Source of the DNA: Moheibacter sp035515075
Lineage (GTDB): Bacteria; Bacteroidota; Bacteroidia; Flavobacteriales; Weeksellaceae
NCBI GenBank assembly: GCA_035515075.1
Contig: DATJBZ010000002.1
Span: 1 to 60,886 of the forward strand
Direction: 5' to 3'
Length of the DNA: 60,886 nucleotides
Shown here piece by piece: positions 9,601 to 18,049 of the stretch. Numbering within the stretch: position 1 is the first letter of the stretch; the number at the start of each line of letters is the position of its first letter. A program made the translations under genes and the position numbers. The notes beneath the pieces were generated by a model. That model made no database searches. It was not told where the DNA came from and saw nothing but the letters and a program-made list of their open reading frames with translations.

Positions 9601-9803
9601 TCAATTTTTTTGGTCACCGTATTTTCAATTTCAGAAGGCGATGCGCCTGGATAAATGGTGGATATGGTGATGATATTGGTCTCAAATTTCGGGATCAATT
9701 CATAGCCCAATTTGGAATACGAAAAGATACCGCCCAAAATTAAAATGGTAAACAATACGACAATTAATGTGGGCCTTTTGATCGATATTTCTGGTAAATT
9801 CAT
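6660..9803 (-). CDS. RND-family efflux pump, inner-membrane permease (AcrB/HAE1 type)
   Basis: 1047 residues, the usual length of a resistance-nodulation-division permease, with 12 predicted membrane helices and two large periplasmic loops. The N-terminus (LPEISIKRPTLIVVLF) and the SLVVGILVDDAIVVLENI segment near residue 400 are characteristic; the Asp-Asp pair there is the proton relay of drug-type RND pumps. It exports hydrophobic or amphiphilic compounds through a tripartite complex using the proton gradient. It is the last gene of the TetR-TolC-MFP-RND operon, 49 bases after the adaptor gene. The substrate cannot be told from sequence; heavy-metal pumps are less likely. Confidence 0.95.
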   Translation of the reverse strand: MNLPEISIKRPTLIVVLFTILILGGIFSYSKLGYELIPKFETNIITISTIYPGASPSEIENTVTKKIEDATSSMENIKKIESKSYESLSLVMVQLNPEADVNFALNDAQRKVNAILADLPEDADPPSLVKFSLDDLPIITIAATANMNSVEFFDLLDKKIEPILSRVPGVAQINLIGGQEREIQVNLDQEKLEAYGLSILQVNQMIQTSNLDFPTGSVKTRENSTLIRLAGKYQSVDELRNLVISDKNGIQIRLSDVADIQDAQKDAEKLARLNQEDAILIQVMKQSDANAVAVSEGILASLGSIEKDYENLNVKLNVANDTSEFTLIAANNVMFDLLLAVVLVAIVMLLFLHSFRNALIVMVSIPACLIATFIGIYFMGYTLNLMSLTALSLVVGILVDDAIVVLENIHRHMEMGKNKFRAAYDGAIEIGFTVFAITLVIIVVFLPISMTNDLVSNIIKQFAVTVMIATGFSLLASFTIVPWLYSRYGRIEELHGKSLYQKFILGFEKQLDHFTHWVADLLKWCLKSRATKLTTLAIAIALFVGSFALSGLGFIGNEFFPKLDKGEFLVQIELPKDASLEQTNFTIQKAEKYLREKPEVVDMITMVGQTSSGFGGTQATTYQGEINVILTDKSLREDNTFVYAAKVRRELESALVHAKVSTLPIGIMGADEAPLQLVVIGSPLDSAMVFARKAEEALRKLPGATEIELSVEDGNPEINVQVDRDKMARLGLDLGTVGMTMQTAFSGNTDAKFRSGEYEYDINIRYDEFNRSNINDVQNLIFINNAGEKIKLSQFASVLEGSGPSVLERRDKSPSVTVKAQVIGRSVGSVAQEWEAVFAEIEKPLGVSYVWGGDMEMQEDGFGTLGIALLAAILLVYLVMVGLYNSYVYPFVVLFSIPLSLIGVMVILALSNNSINIFTILGMIMLIGLVCKNAILLVDFTNHRKEEGESTYNALLQANHARLRPILMTTLAMVFGMIPIAMAKGAAAEMNNGLALVIIGGLLSSLFLTLIIVPVVYSIFDSMIRRFSRDEKVDIAAAIQEDFEEIK

Positions 9804-9852
9804 TGAAATATAATTTTAAATGATGGGAAAAGAGGTTTTTAATTCGATAAAA

Positions 9853-10929
9853 TTATTGCATGATTTTGACCAAAGCGCCATCATTCAAATTGATTTGTCC
9901 TGAAGTCACCACCATTTGGTCTTTTTCTAATCCGCTCAAAACTTCTACCCAATTTCCGAAATTTCGTCCGATTTGAACTTTGGTCAATGTCACTTTGTTG
10001 TTTTTCACAACAAAAACTTCTTGGTTGTTCAGTCCACCTACAAAAGCTTCACGTGCCACAACCAATACAGGTGCAGCCGCCGTTTCATCGGTTGAAGTGG
10101 AGAAAATCGCTGTCCCGTACATGCCTGCTTTTAGTTCATTTCCAACCGAATTGCTCACTTGGATGTCCACTGGGAAATTCAATGAAGCCGTGGCTTTCGG
10201 CGCAATGAAACTGATGGTTCCCGTAAATTCTTTTTCAGGATACACGCTGGCTTTGATTTTGATCACATCGCCCACTTTGTAATTCACAATTTGATTTTCA
10301 TTGACTTCTACCCGCAATTTCAAACGAGAAACATCGACAATTTCAAACATCGGCGTTCCTGGAGATACGAAAGATCCTGGCTCTACCAAACGTTCATTGA
10401 CAATGCCACGAATCGTCGCTCTGACATTGGTATCGCCTACCCTGATTTTGGCTTGGTCCAACTGTGCTTTAGCATTTTTCAATTGCAATCTCGACAAGTC
10501 AACTTGTTGTTGCGTCACACCGCCAGTGGACAAAGCATTTTCAAAACGTTGGTTATCGGTCAAGGCATTTTGATAGGCTGCTTGGGCTGCGCTCAAATCA
10601 ATCGATTGTTGGTCGGAACGAATCACCGCCAAAGTTTGTCCAACTTGCACTTGATCGCCTTCTTTGACCAGAACGCGCAAAACTTTTCCGCTGGTTTCGG
10701 AAGGAAATTTCAATTCTTGAAACGGTTCAAAATTCCCATTGACCACATAATCAGTATTCATATTTTGGAATTTCACTTGGCTAACATTCACTGAAATGCT
10801 GTCAATTCCTTGGGCCACCAAGGCGGTTTCTTCTTGTGATTTCTTTTTGTTGTTGGCCAAAGTCATTCCTCCCCAGATCAATAATCCGACGACGATGATG
10901 ATGCTTATAATGATTTTAAATATTTTCAT
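9853..10929 (-). CDS. RND efflux periplasmic adaptor (membrane fusion protein)
   Basis: 358 residues. One N-terminal membrane anchor (residues 5-25), then a barrel-sandwich (lipoyl-like) half SGKVLRVLVKEGDQVQVGQT, an alpha-helical hairpin of about 60 residues, the second half DTNVRATIRGIVNERLVEPG, and a beta-barrel domain with GDVIKIKASVYPEKEFTGTI. This is the HlyD/AcrA adaptor architecture, linking the RND permease to the TolC channel. It lies 10 bases after the TolC gene and 49 before the permease in the same operon. Confidence 0.95.
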   Translation of the reverse strand: MKIFKIIISIIIVVGLLIWGGMTLANNKKKSQEETALVAQGIDSISVNVSQVKFQNMNTDYVVNGNFEPFQELKFPSETSGKVLRVLVKEGDQVQVGQTLAVIRSDQQSIDLSAAQAAYQNALTDNQRFENALSTGGVTQQQVDLSRLQLKNAKAQLDQAKIRVGDTNVRATIRGIVNERLVEPGSFVSPGTPMFEIVDVSRLKLRVEVNENQIVNYKVGDVIKIKASVYPEKEFTGTISFIAPKATASLNFPVDIQVSNSVGNELKAGMYGTAIFSTSTDETAAAPVLVVAREAFVGGLNNQEVFVVKNNKVTLTKVQIGRNFGNWVEVLSGLEKDQMVVTSGQINLNDGALVKIMQ

Positions 10930-10939
10930 GACTACTAAA

Positions 10940-12295
10940 TTATTTCAATGTATTTAATTCTCCTTTTGATTTTAACAATTGTATTTCTGCCAATTTAAGT
11001 TGCAAAATGGCATTTGAATAGTTGTTTTTGGCACTGACCAAGGCATTTTCTGCTTCCAGTAAATCGGTCAAAGTTGCCAAGCCCAATTGGTAATTGTTTT
11101 GGGTATTGTCCACCACTTTCTGCGCCAAATCCACATTGCTTTTCTGGCTGTCGATGGCGATGTAGGTATTTTCGATTTGTGCTTTTGAATTTTGGTACGC
11201 CAAATCCAAGGCCAAACGCGTGTCTTCTATTTCTTGTTCCAAAGTACGCAATTGTACATCCGCTTGACTGACTTTCGATTTGATCGCGAAACCATTGAAA
11301 ATTGGAATCGACAAATTCAAACCAATCGATGAGAAATCTGACCAATAAACGCCTTTGTCCAAACCTGAACCGATGGGAAAGCGTTCGCCTTGCCCCATGT
11401 AATTGTAGGATGCGCTCAAAGACAGTTTCGGATAATACGCCGATTTGAAGGCTTCTTTTTGAAGGACCAACAATTCTTTTTGTTTTTCCAACAATTTGAA
11501 TTCTGTGCGTTGATCGGTAGCTATTTTGTCTTCCAACAAAAGCGGATTCACCTCAAAATCCTCTTTGACCAATTCAATGGGTTGTTCAATCGGCATGCCC
11601 ATATAAAATTTCAAGGCATTTTCTTGCAATTGAACGGCATTGATCAGCTGTTGACGACTCGACACCAAATTGGTCAATTGTACCTCTACCCGATCCCAAT
11701 CGATTTCACGCGCCAAACCGTTGTCATACAAACTTTTGATCACGTCCCGCATTTTGGAAACATTGGCATAACTTTCTTCAATGGTGTGCAATTGTTCTTT
11801 TTGAACAAAAACTTGGTAGTAAGCCGTTGCCACTCGTTCAATGATTTGTTCTTCAGTCAAAGTCGCATTGATCAAATAAAACTCACGAGTCGTTTTGGCA
11901 GCTTTCAAACCTGTAAAAACCGTTTGGTCAAATAGATTTTGGCTCAAAGTAACGCCACCAATGGAATTCCATTTTTGTCCCATTGCCAACACTATGAAAG
12001 GATCTGGACTTTGTTCTCCACCTGGAAAACTACTCGCTGGAATCGCGGTTTCTTGCAAAATCGGATTATAAGTCAAAGAACCATGCGCATTGATCTTTGG
12101 CAAGGCTTCTGCCCGCGCTTCTTGGATCAGATATTCACTATTTTCTATGTTGAGTTTTGCTTTTTTTGCATCTGCCTTATTTTCCAAAGCATAGCTGACC
12201 GCTTCATCCAAAGCAATCACCTTTCTTTCTTGGGCTTGTATGGTGCTGTGTAGCAAAACCAACAACAAACTGATTGAGATTGTTTTCAATTTCAT
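10940..12295 (-). CDS. TolC-family outer-membrane channel
   Basis: 451 residues with a cleavable signal peptide (MKLKTISISLLLVLLHSTIQAQ). The rest shows the two-fold repeated, coiled-coil OEP architecture: long helices with Ala/Leu/Gln/Asn heptads and NLSIPIFNGFAIKSKVSQA near residue 340, a typical strand-turn of TolC proteins. It forms the outer-membrane exit duct of the tripartite pump. It begins 3 bases after the TetR gene stop, so regulator and pump are cotranscribed. Confidence 0.95.
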   Translation of the reverse strand: MKLKTISISLLLVLLHSTIQAQERKVIALDEAVSYALENKADAKKAKLNIENSEYLIQEARAEALPKINAHGSLTYNPILQETAIPASSFPGGEQSPDPFIVLAMGQKWNSIGGVTLSQNLFDQTVFTGLKAAKTTREFYLINATLTEEQIIERVATAYYQVFVQKEQLHTIEESYANVSKMRDVIKSLYDNGLAREIDWDRVEVQLTNLVSSRQQLINAVQLQENALKFYMGMPIEQPIELVKEDFEVNPLLLEDKIATDQRTEFKLLEKQKELLVLQKEAFKSAYYPKLSLSASYNYMGQGERFPIGSGLDKGVYWSDFSSIGLNLSIPIFNGFAIKSKVSQADVQLRTLEQEIEDTRLALDLAYQNSKAQIENTYIAIDSQKSNVDLAQKVVDNTQNNYQLGLATLTDLLEAENALVSAKNNYSNAILQLKLAEIQLLKSKGELNTLK

Positions 12296-12298
12296 GGG

Positions 12299-12913
12299 TT
12301 AGTTTTTAAATAATATTTTCATGATGAGTTCTTTTCTATCGTTCATGATTTGGTCATATTCTCTATCGGGGATATTCAGTTTTTTCTGAATCAACGGACG
12401 AATGGCAAATGGAAAGGAAATCAAAGAAGTAAGGTTCAACATAAATTGAATCGGCGAAATTTCTTCAATATTTCCTTGCTCGACTTCCTTTTCAAATTCT
12501 CTCACAAAATGCTGTGTAAAATCTGTTTCAATGTCTTCTTTGAAGAGAAAGCCATCATTGATGCGTGATACAATGTAAGTTTCCAAATACGGATAAGCAA
12601 TCGATTGTTGGATCGCATGATCGATATAAAGTGCTATTTTTTCTTTGAACGCCAAGTTGGACATAAGAAATTCATGTCTCAAATTTTCTTCACTTTGCAA
12701 AGCGGCTTCAAAAATGATGTCCATTAAATTATTCCGCGACCGAAAATAATAATTGATCAAAGTTCGGTTCACCCCTGCTGCATCCGCAATTTCTTGGGTG
12801 GTTGCATTGAATTTTCCTTGTTGAAAAAACAATTTCTTGGCCGTGCTTTTGATCAATTCTTCCGTTTCTGTGTCTTTGTGCTGTTGCGCCATAGTTACAT
12901 TTTTATTAAACAA
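12299..12913 (-). CDS. TetR/AcrR-family transcriptional regulator of the efflux operon
   Basis: 204 residues. The N-terminal helix-turn-helix is clear: TTQEIADAAGVNRTLINYYF (about residues 39-58). The C-terminal part is an all-helical ligand domain typical of TetR. As first gene of the TetR-TolC-MFP-RND operon it is expected to repress its own promoter and be released by a pump substrate; that is inference from family and position. Two 16-base palindromes at 12920-12935 and 12967-12982 flank the -7 box and are the likely operators. Met8 (12892) is an alternative start. Confidence 0.93.
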   Translation of the reverse strand: MFNKNVTMAQQHKDTETEELIKSTAKKLFFQQGKFNATTQEIADAAGVNRTLINYYFRSRNNLMDIIFEAALQSEENLRHEFLMSNLAFKEKIALYIDHAIQQSIAYPYLETYIVSRINDGFLFKEDIETDFTQHFVREFEKEVEQGNIEEISPIQFMLNLTSLISFPFAIRPLIQKKLNIPDREYDQIMNDRKELIMKILFKN

Positions 12914-12919
12914 TTTGGT

Positions 12920-12935
12920 TTAACAATTTTGTCAA
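12920..12935. promoter_or_regulatory. Operator candidate 1 for the TetR regulator
   Basis: TTAACAATTTTGTCAA, an imperfect palindrome with half-sites TTAACAA and TTGTCAA. It is an inverted copy of the site at 12967-12982 and lies just downstream of the -7 box, where bound repressor would cover the transcription start. Confidence 0.65.
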
Positions 12936-12937
12936 CG

Positions 12938-12945
12938 CAAAAGTA
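12938..12945 (-). promoter_or_regulatory. -7 box of the efflux operon promoter
   Basis: TACTTTTG on the minus strand, matching TAnnTTTG, lying between the two operator candidates. No good -33 element is seen at the usual spacing. Confidence 0.5.
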
Positions 12946-12966
12946 TAACAATATTTTCGATCCTAT

Positions 12967-12982
12967 TTGACAATTTTGTTAA
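12967..12982. promoter_or_regulatory. Operator candidate 2 for the TetR regulator
   Basis: TTGACAATTTTGTTAA, the inverted partner of operator candidate 1. It is centred 47 bases away and lies upstream of the -7 box. Confidence 0.65.
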
Positions 12983-13079
12983 TTTTTTATTAAGAAATAT
13001 TTAGCTTTTAAACAGAAGAAGAAAGAACTAGCAACTCACTCATTTACAACAAGCTAATTAGAGTCATTAAGTTTTATCT

Positions 13080-13940
13080 TTATGAAACGATCCTCCTCAA
13101 ATAATCACCATAACCGCTTTTTCCATATTTTTCTGCGGATTGCAACAGTTGTTTTTTATCAATAAAACCTAATCGAAATGCGATTTCTTCAATGCAACTG
13201 ACTTTTACGCCTTGTCTTTTTTCGATGATGCGTACAAATTCTGTCGCTTCATGCAAAGAATCAAAAGTTCCAGTATCCAACCAAGCAAAGCCTCTGCCCA
13301 TCACGCCTACTTCCAATTCGCCCAATTCTAAATAAATTTTATTGATATCGGTAATTTCCAATTCTCCCCGATGAGAAGGTTGTAAATTTTTCGCAAATGA
13401 AACCACGCGGTTGTCGTAGAAATACAAACCTGGAATGGCATAATTGGATTGCGGATTTTCAGGTTTTTCTTCAATAGACAAAGCCTTCAAGTTTTCATCA
13501 AATGCCACCACACCGTACCTTTCAGGATCAGCCACTTGATAAGCAAAAACACAAGCTCCATCGACTGATGTTTTGGCTTGAAGCACCTGCGACAAACCTG
13601 CACCATAAAAAATATTATCACCCAAAACCAAAGCCACACTGTCGTCACCGATGAACTCTTCTCCAATGATGAAAGCTTCTGCCAATCCATTGGGCGCAGC
13701 TTGAACTGCATATTGAATTTGACAACCAATTTGGCTGCCATCGCCCAACAATTGTTCAAAGGCCTGTGCATCTTGTGGTGTAGTGATGATCAAGATTTCT
13801 TGAATTCCTGCCAACATCAAAGTGGACAAAGGATAATAAATCATCGGTTTGTCATACACCGGCATCAACTGTTTACTGACAGAAATGGTCAATGGAAAAA
13901 GACGCGTGCCTGTTCCACCTGCAAGAATAATTCCTTTCAT
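13080..13940 (-). CDS. rfbA: Glucose-1-phosphate thymidylyltransferase RfbA
   Basis: Makes dTDP-glucose from dTTP and glucose-1-phosphate, the first step of dTDP-sugar synthesis. 286 residues from MKGIILAGGTGTRLFPLT, the standard family start. Seen: the G-G-T-G-T-R nucleotide-binding loop, SKQLMPVYDKPMIYYPLS, LVLGDNIFYG with the metal-binding Asp, and SIEEKPENPQS. A longer frame reaches 13979, but that would run 38 bases into rfbB. With the start at 13940 the ATG lies one base after the rfbB stop, implying translational coupling. It is third in ugd-rfbB-rfbA. Confidence 0.96.
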   Translation of the reverse strand: MKGIILAGGTGTRLFPLTISVSKQLMPVYDKPMIYYPLSTLMLAGIQEILIITTPQDAQAFEQLLGDGSQIGCQIQYAVQAAPNGLAEAFIIGEEFIGDDSVALVLGDNIFYGAGLSQVLQAKTSVDGACVFAYQVADPERYGVVAFDENLKALSIEEKPENPQSNYAIPGLYFYDNRVVSFAKNLQPSHRGELEITDINKIYLELGELEVGVMGRGFAWLDTGTFDSLHEATEFVRIIEKRQGVKVSCIEEIAFRLGFIDKKQLLQSAEKYGKSGYGDYLRRIVS

Positions 13941-13941
13941 T

Positions 13942-14997
13942 TTAGCGGTATTGTTTTTCATAATAGGTTTGGTAAGCACCAGAAGTCACATTTTCTAACC
14001 ATTCTTGGTTGTTCAAATACCAATCAATGGTTTTGGATAAACCTTCCTCGAAAGTAACCGAAGGCTTCCAACCTAATTCTTGGTTGATTTTCGTCGCATC
14101 AATCGCATAGCGCAAATCATGTCCTGGTCGGTCTTTGACAAAAGTGATCAATTGCGCTGAAGTTCCTGCTGCATTGCCCAACTTCTCGTCCATTTGTTTG
14201 CATAATTCCTGCACCAAATCGATATTTTTCCATTCATTGAAACCACCCACATTGTACACCTCTCTGTCTTTTCCTTCATGAAAAACCAAATCAATCGCAA
14301 TCGCATGGTCAATCACATACAACCAATCTCGGGTATATTTTCCATCCCCATAAATGGGCAAAGGCTTTTTGTTCAAAATATTATGAATGCAAAGGGGAAT
14401 GAGTTTTTCTGGGAATTGATTGGGACCGTAATTGTTGGAACAATTCGTCAAAACAACAGGCATTCCATAGGTATCGGCATAAGCGCGAACGAAATGATCG
14501 GAACTCGCTTTGGATGCGGAATAAGGAGAATGCGGATCATACGCAGTCGTTTCTGTAAACAATCCCGTTTCGCCCAAAGTTCCATACACCTCATCAGTAG
14601 AAACATGGTGAAAACGTTTGCCTTCATACTTCCCATCCCAAATCTTTTTGGCAGCGTTCAATAAATTCACCGTTCCCAAAACATTGGTTTTCACAAATTC
14701 CAAAGGCGAATGTATCGAGCGATCCACATGAGATTCTGCCGCCAAATGAATGACTGCATCGGGTTGGTGTGTTTCAAAAATGGATAAAATCAACTGTTCA
14801 TCTGTAATATCTGCTTTGACAAATTGATAATTGGGTGCTTTTTCTACATCTTTTAGGTTTTCTAAATTTCCTGCATAGGTCAATGCATCCAAATTGATGA
14901 TTTGATAGGTTGGGTATTTTTCAACAAAATGCCTCACCACGTGTGCACCGATGAATCCAGCGCCTCCTGTAATGAGAATTGTTTTTTTTGTGTTCAT
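13942..14997 (-). CDS. rfbB: dTDP-glucose 4,6-dehydratase RfbB
   Basis: 351 residues, an extended short-chain dehydrogenase that converts dTDP-glucose to dTDP-4-keto-6-deoxyglucose with bound NAD. Seen: GGAGFIGAHVVRHF at residues 11-24, HLAAESHVDRSI, HVSTDEVYGTLG with the catalytic Thr-Asp-Glu triad, and YSASKASSDHFVRAY carrying the Tyr-x-x-x-Lys pair. It is followed after one base by rfbA and preceded by ugd with a 15-base gap. No rfbC or rfbD follows, so the final dTDP-sugar cannot be deduced from this window. Confidence 0.96.
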   Translation of the reverse strand: MNTKKTILITGGAGFIGAHVVRHFVEKYPTYQIINLDALTYAGNLENLKDVEKAPNYQFVKADITDEQLILSIFETHQPDAVIHLAAESHVDRSIHSPLEFVKTNVLGTVNLLNAAKKIWDGKYEGKRFHHVSTDEVYGTLGETGLFTETTAYDPHSPYSASKASSDHFVRAYADTYGMPVVLTNCSNNYGPNQFPEKLIPLCIHNILNKKPLPIYGDGKYTRDWLYVIDHAIAIDLVFHEGKDREVYNVGGFNEWKNIDLVQELCKQMDEKLGNAAGTSAQLITFVKDRPGHDLRYAIDATKINQELGWKPSVTFEEGLSKTIDWYLNNQEWLENVTSGAYQTYYEKQYR

Positions 14998-15012
14998 TTT
15001 TTCAATTAAATG

Positions 15013-16335
15013 TTATTGTTTCAATCCAATGCCATAATATTCATAACCCAACTCATTCAAATATATTGGATCATAAATGTTTCGGCCATCAAAAATCACT
15101 TTGTTTTTCAATAATTTGGACAAAGTTTTCCAATTGGGAATTCTAAATTCAGACCATTCTGTCACCATTAACAACGCATCCGCATCATCACAGGCTTCAT
15201 ATATGTCTTGGCAATAAGTAATCGCATCGCCCAAATAAAATTCACGGGCATGGTCCATCGCAATGGGATCATAAGCTTTGACCGTTGCACCCATTTTTTT
15301 CAATGCGTCAATGATGACCAAAGACGGTGCTTCACGCATGTCATCGGTATTGGGTTTGAAACTCAAGCCCCACAACGCAAAGGTTTTTCCTGTCAAATCT
15401 TCACCAAAACGCTTTTTCACTTTTTCTACCAACACATGCTTTTGCGCTTCATTGACTTCTTCCACGGCTTGCAAAACCCGTAAATCGTAATCATATTCTT
15501 TGGCCGTACTTATGATGGCTTTCACGTCTTTCGGAAAACAAGAACCACCATAGCCGACACCTGGATAAATGAATTTGTTACCGATTCGCGTATCAGAACC
15601 GATTCCTCTACGAACCATATTGACATCTGCGCCTACTCTTTCACAAAGATTGGCAATGTCGTTCATGAAACTAATTTTGGTTGCCAACATCGCATTGGCA
15701 GTATATTTGGTCATTTCAGCCGATGGGATATCCATAAAAATCATGCGTTCTCCACTCAACTGAAAAGGCTTGTACAATCTTCTCATGATTTCCTCTGCGC
15801 TTTCATCTTCTGATCCAATCACAATTCGATCGGGTTTCAAAAAGTCTTCAACAGCTGCGCCTTCTTTCAAAAACTCAGGATTGGAAGCTACAGAAAATTT
15901 CAAATCGCTATTTCTTGCAGCCAAAGCTTTGGCAATTTCTGCCTTGACTTTTTCGCCCGTTCCTACTGGAACCGTACTTTTGGTTGCAACGACCAAATAG
16001 CCATTCATCTTCTCGCCCACTTCTTTGGCCACTGCCAAAACATAGCTCAAATCTGCAGAACCATCTTCACCTGGAGGTGTTCCTACGGCAATAAAAACCA
16101 CATCACTTCCCTGAATGGCTTCTTCTAAATCGGTTGAAAAGCTCAATCGGCCATTGTTGTAATTTCGAATGACCAACTCTTCTAATCCTGGTTCATAAAT
16201 CGGAATGATTCCTTTTTTTAAATTGTCAATTTTCTTTTGGTCAATATCAACACAAACAACTTCAATACCGACATCGGCAAAACAAGTTCCTGAGACCAGA
16301 CCGACGTATCCCGTTCCTACGACTGTAATTTTCAT
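15013..16335 (-). CDS. ugd: UDP-glucose 6-dehydrogenase
   Basis: Oxidises UDP-glucose to UDP-glucuronate with NAD+. 440 residues, usual length. Seen: an N-terminal Rossmann fold MKITVVGTGYVGLVSGTCFA, the VATKSTVPVGTGEKV segment, and the catalytic cysteine in GVGYGGSCFPKDVKA near residues 253-267, followed by the C-terminal UDP-binding domain with LWGLSFKPNTDDMREAPS. It leads the operon ugd-rfbB-rfbA and is divergent from panB. Its product is the substrate of a UDP-glucuronate 4-epimerase-like enzyme such as the one at 42574-43629, though the two are far apart. Confidence 0.95.
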   Translation of the reverse strand: MKITVVGTGYVGLVSGTCFADVGIEVVCVDIDQKKIDNLKKGIIPIYEPGLEELVIRNYNNGRLSFSTDLEEAIQGSDVVFIAVGTPPGEDGSADLSYVLAVAKEVGEKMNGYLVVATKSTVPVGTGEKVKAEIAKALAARNSDLKFSVASNPEFLKEGAAVEDFLKPDRIVIGSEDESAEEIMRRLYKPFQLSGERMIFMDIPSAEMTKYTANAMLATKISFMNDIANLCERVGADVNMVRRGIGSDTRIGNKFIYPGVGYGGSCFPKDVKAIISTAKEYDYDLRVLQAVEEVNEAQKHVLVEKVKKRFGEDLTGKTFALWGLSFKPNTDDMREAPSLVIIDALKKMGATVKAYDPIAMDHAREFYLGDAITYCQDIYEACDDADALLMVTEWSEFRIPNWKTLSKLLKNKVIFDGRNIYDPIYLNELGYEYYGIGLKQ

Positions 16336-16482
16336 TGGATGAATTTAATAGGTTTAATTTGATTCATAAGTTCAATTTTATGACGGAAATCCATTGAAAA
16401 TTTGGGTATTTCCAGATAAATTGAACGAGCAAAAATAAGACATTCCATCGAATTAGTCCTACCTTAGCGAAAAATTACAACA

Positions 16483-17295
16483 ATGTCAATCAATAAAGAG
16501 ATCAAACGAATTACAACGGAAACTTTAAGAGGGATGAAAGGCAAAGAAAAAATCTCTATGCTGACTTCTTATGATTTCACCATTGCTCAAATGGTTGATG
16601 CTGGGGGAATTGACGCCATCTTGGTCGGTGACTCAGCTTCTAACGTGATGGCAGGTCATGAAACCACTTTGCCGATTACTTTGGACCAAATGATTTACCA
16701 TGCACAATCGGTGGTTCGTGCCGCAAAACGTTGTTTGGTGGTGGTTGATTTGCCTTTTGGAACTTATCAATCTGATCCTCAAAAAGCTTTGGACTCTGCC
16801 GTAAGAATCATGAAAGAATCGGGCGCACATGCCATCAAATTAGAAGGTGGAAAAGAAATTGAAAAATCCATCCAACGCATCGTCAATGCTGGAATTCCAG
16901 TGATGGGCCATTTGGGATTGACGCCTCAATCGATTTATCAATTTGGCACCTATAAAGTGCGCGCCAAAGAAGAGGCAGAAGCACAAAAATTATTGGATGA
17001 CGCCAAATTATTAGAAGATTTGGGTGCTTTTTCATTGGTGATGGAAAAAATCCCTGCAGATTTGGCCAAAAAAGTGACGGACAACATCTCGATTCCCACC
17101 ATTGGGATTGGTGCCGGACCGCATTGTGATGGACAAGTTTTGGTGGTACACGACATGCTCGGTATGACCTATGAATTCAAACCCAAATTTTTGCGTCAAT
17201 ATTTGAATTTATATGAAGAAATCACTGGCGCGGTACAACAATATGTAGCCGATGTCAAAAGCGTGAATTTCCCCAACGAAAATGAACAATATTGA
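16483..17295 (+). CDS. panB: 3-methyl-2-oxobutanoate hydroxymethyltransferase PanB
   Basis: First committed step of pantothenate/coenzyme A synthesis: transfers a hydroxymethyl group from 5,10-methylene-THF to alpha-ketoisovalerate. 270 residues. Seen: SMLTSYDFTIAQMVDAGGID, LVGDSASNVMAGHETTLPIT with the metal-binding Asp, VVDLPFGTY, AIKLEGG and PVMGHLGLTPQS, and the late IGIGAGPHCDGQVLV. It is divergent from ugd. A possible -7 box TACCTTAG lies at 16460-16467. Its stop is 36 bases before the pseudouridine synthase gene, in the same frame. Confidence 0.96.
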   Translation: MSINKEIKRITTETLRGMKGKEKISMLTSYDFTIAQMVDAGGIDAILVGDSASNVMAGHETTLPITLDQMIYHAQSVVRAAKRCLVVVDLPFGTYQSDPQKALDSAVRIMKESGAHAIKLEGGKEIEKSIQRIVNAGIPVMGHLGLTPQSIYQFGTYKVRAKEEAEAQKLLDDAKLLEDLGAFSLVMEKIPADLAKKVTDNISIPTIGIGAGPHCDGQVLVVHDMLGMTYEFKPKFLRQYLNLYEEITGAVQQYVADVKSVNFPNENEQY

Positions 17296-17331
17296 TGTCG
17301 CGTAATTTTTTCCAATTTAAATTCATTCCCA

Positions 17332-18042
17332 TTGAATCCAACTGAATTTCAATCCATCCAACAGCGCATTTTGTATGAAGACAATCATTTGATTGCCATC
17401 AACAAATTGGCTGGAGAATTGGCACAAGGAGACAAAACGGGTGACAAAACCTTGATCGACACCCTCAAAGCTTACATCAAAATTAAGGACCACAAACCAG
17501 GTAATGTGTATTTGGGATTGATCCATCGTTTGGACCGTCCAACGAGTGGAATTTTGATTTTCGCCAAGACCAGTAAGGCTTTGACACGAATGAATGAATT
17601 GTTCAAAACCCGAGAAGTTCAAAAAAAATACTGGGCAATTGTCGAAGGAAAACCTGAAGCAACATCAGACCGTTTGGAACATTATTTAAGAAAAAACGCA
17701 AAAACCAATAAAGTAAGTGTTTTTCAAAAACCCACACCCGAAGCCAAACAAGCGATTTTGACCTATGAAGTTTTGGGAAATTTGAATTTTTATTCATTGG
17801 TAGAAGTGGATTTGCATACGGGAAGATCGCACCAAATTCGGGCACAATTGAGCCACATCCATCACGCCATCAAAGGCGATTTAAAATATGGTGCCAAACG
17901 TTCAAATCCTGATGGAAGCATCTCCTTGCACGCGCGGTCGGTTCATTTTATTCATCCGGTAACCAAAGAAGAAATTGACATCACTGCTCCACCACCCCAT
18001 GACAAAATTTGGCAAGATTGCCTGAAATTAACCTCCAATTGA
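17332..18042 (+). CDS. RluA-family 23S rRNA/tRNA pseudouridine synthase
   Basis: 236 residues. The catalytic motif IHRLDRPTSGILIFAK (about residues 64-79, with the catalytic Asp) and the later LHTGRSHQIRAQLSHI and PDGSISLHARSVHF are diagnostic of the RluA class, which isomerises uridines in rRNA or tRNA. No S4 domain is present. No ATG is available before the conserved region; the frame is open from the panB stop, so TTG at 17332 is the best start. The next gene begins 7 bases after its stop. Which uridine it modifies cannot be deduced. Confidence 0.88.
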   Translation: MNPTEFQSIQQRILYEDNHLIAINKLAGELAQGDKTGDKTLIDTLKAYIKIKDHKPGNVYLGLIHRLDRPTSGILIFAKTSKALTRMNELFKTREVQKKYWAIVEGKPEATSDRLEHYLRKNAKTNKVSVFQKPTPEAKQAILTYEVLGNLNFYSLVEVDLHTGRSHQIRAQLSHIHHAIKGDLKYGAKRSNPDGSISLHARSVHFIHPVTKEEIDITAPPPHDKIWQDCLKLTSN

Positions 18043-18049
18043 TGAACGA

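Noticed and set aside
11390..11935. 181-codon plus-strand frame opposite tolC
   Set aside because: Antisense shadow of the TolC channel gene, Phe/Gln-rich and without recognisable domain.
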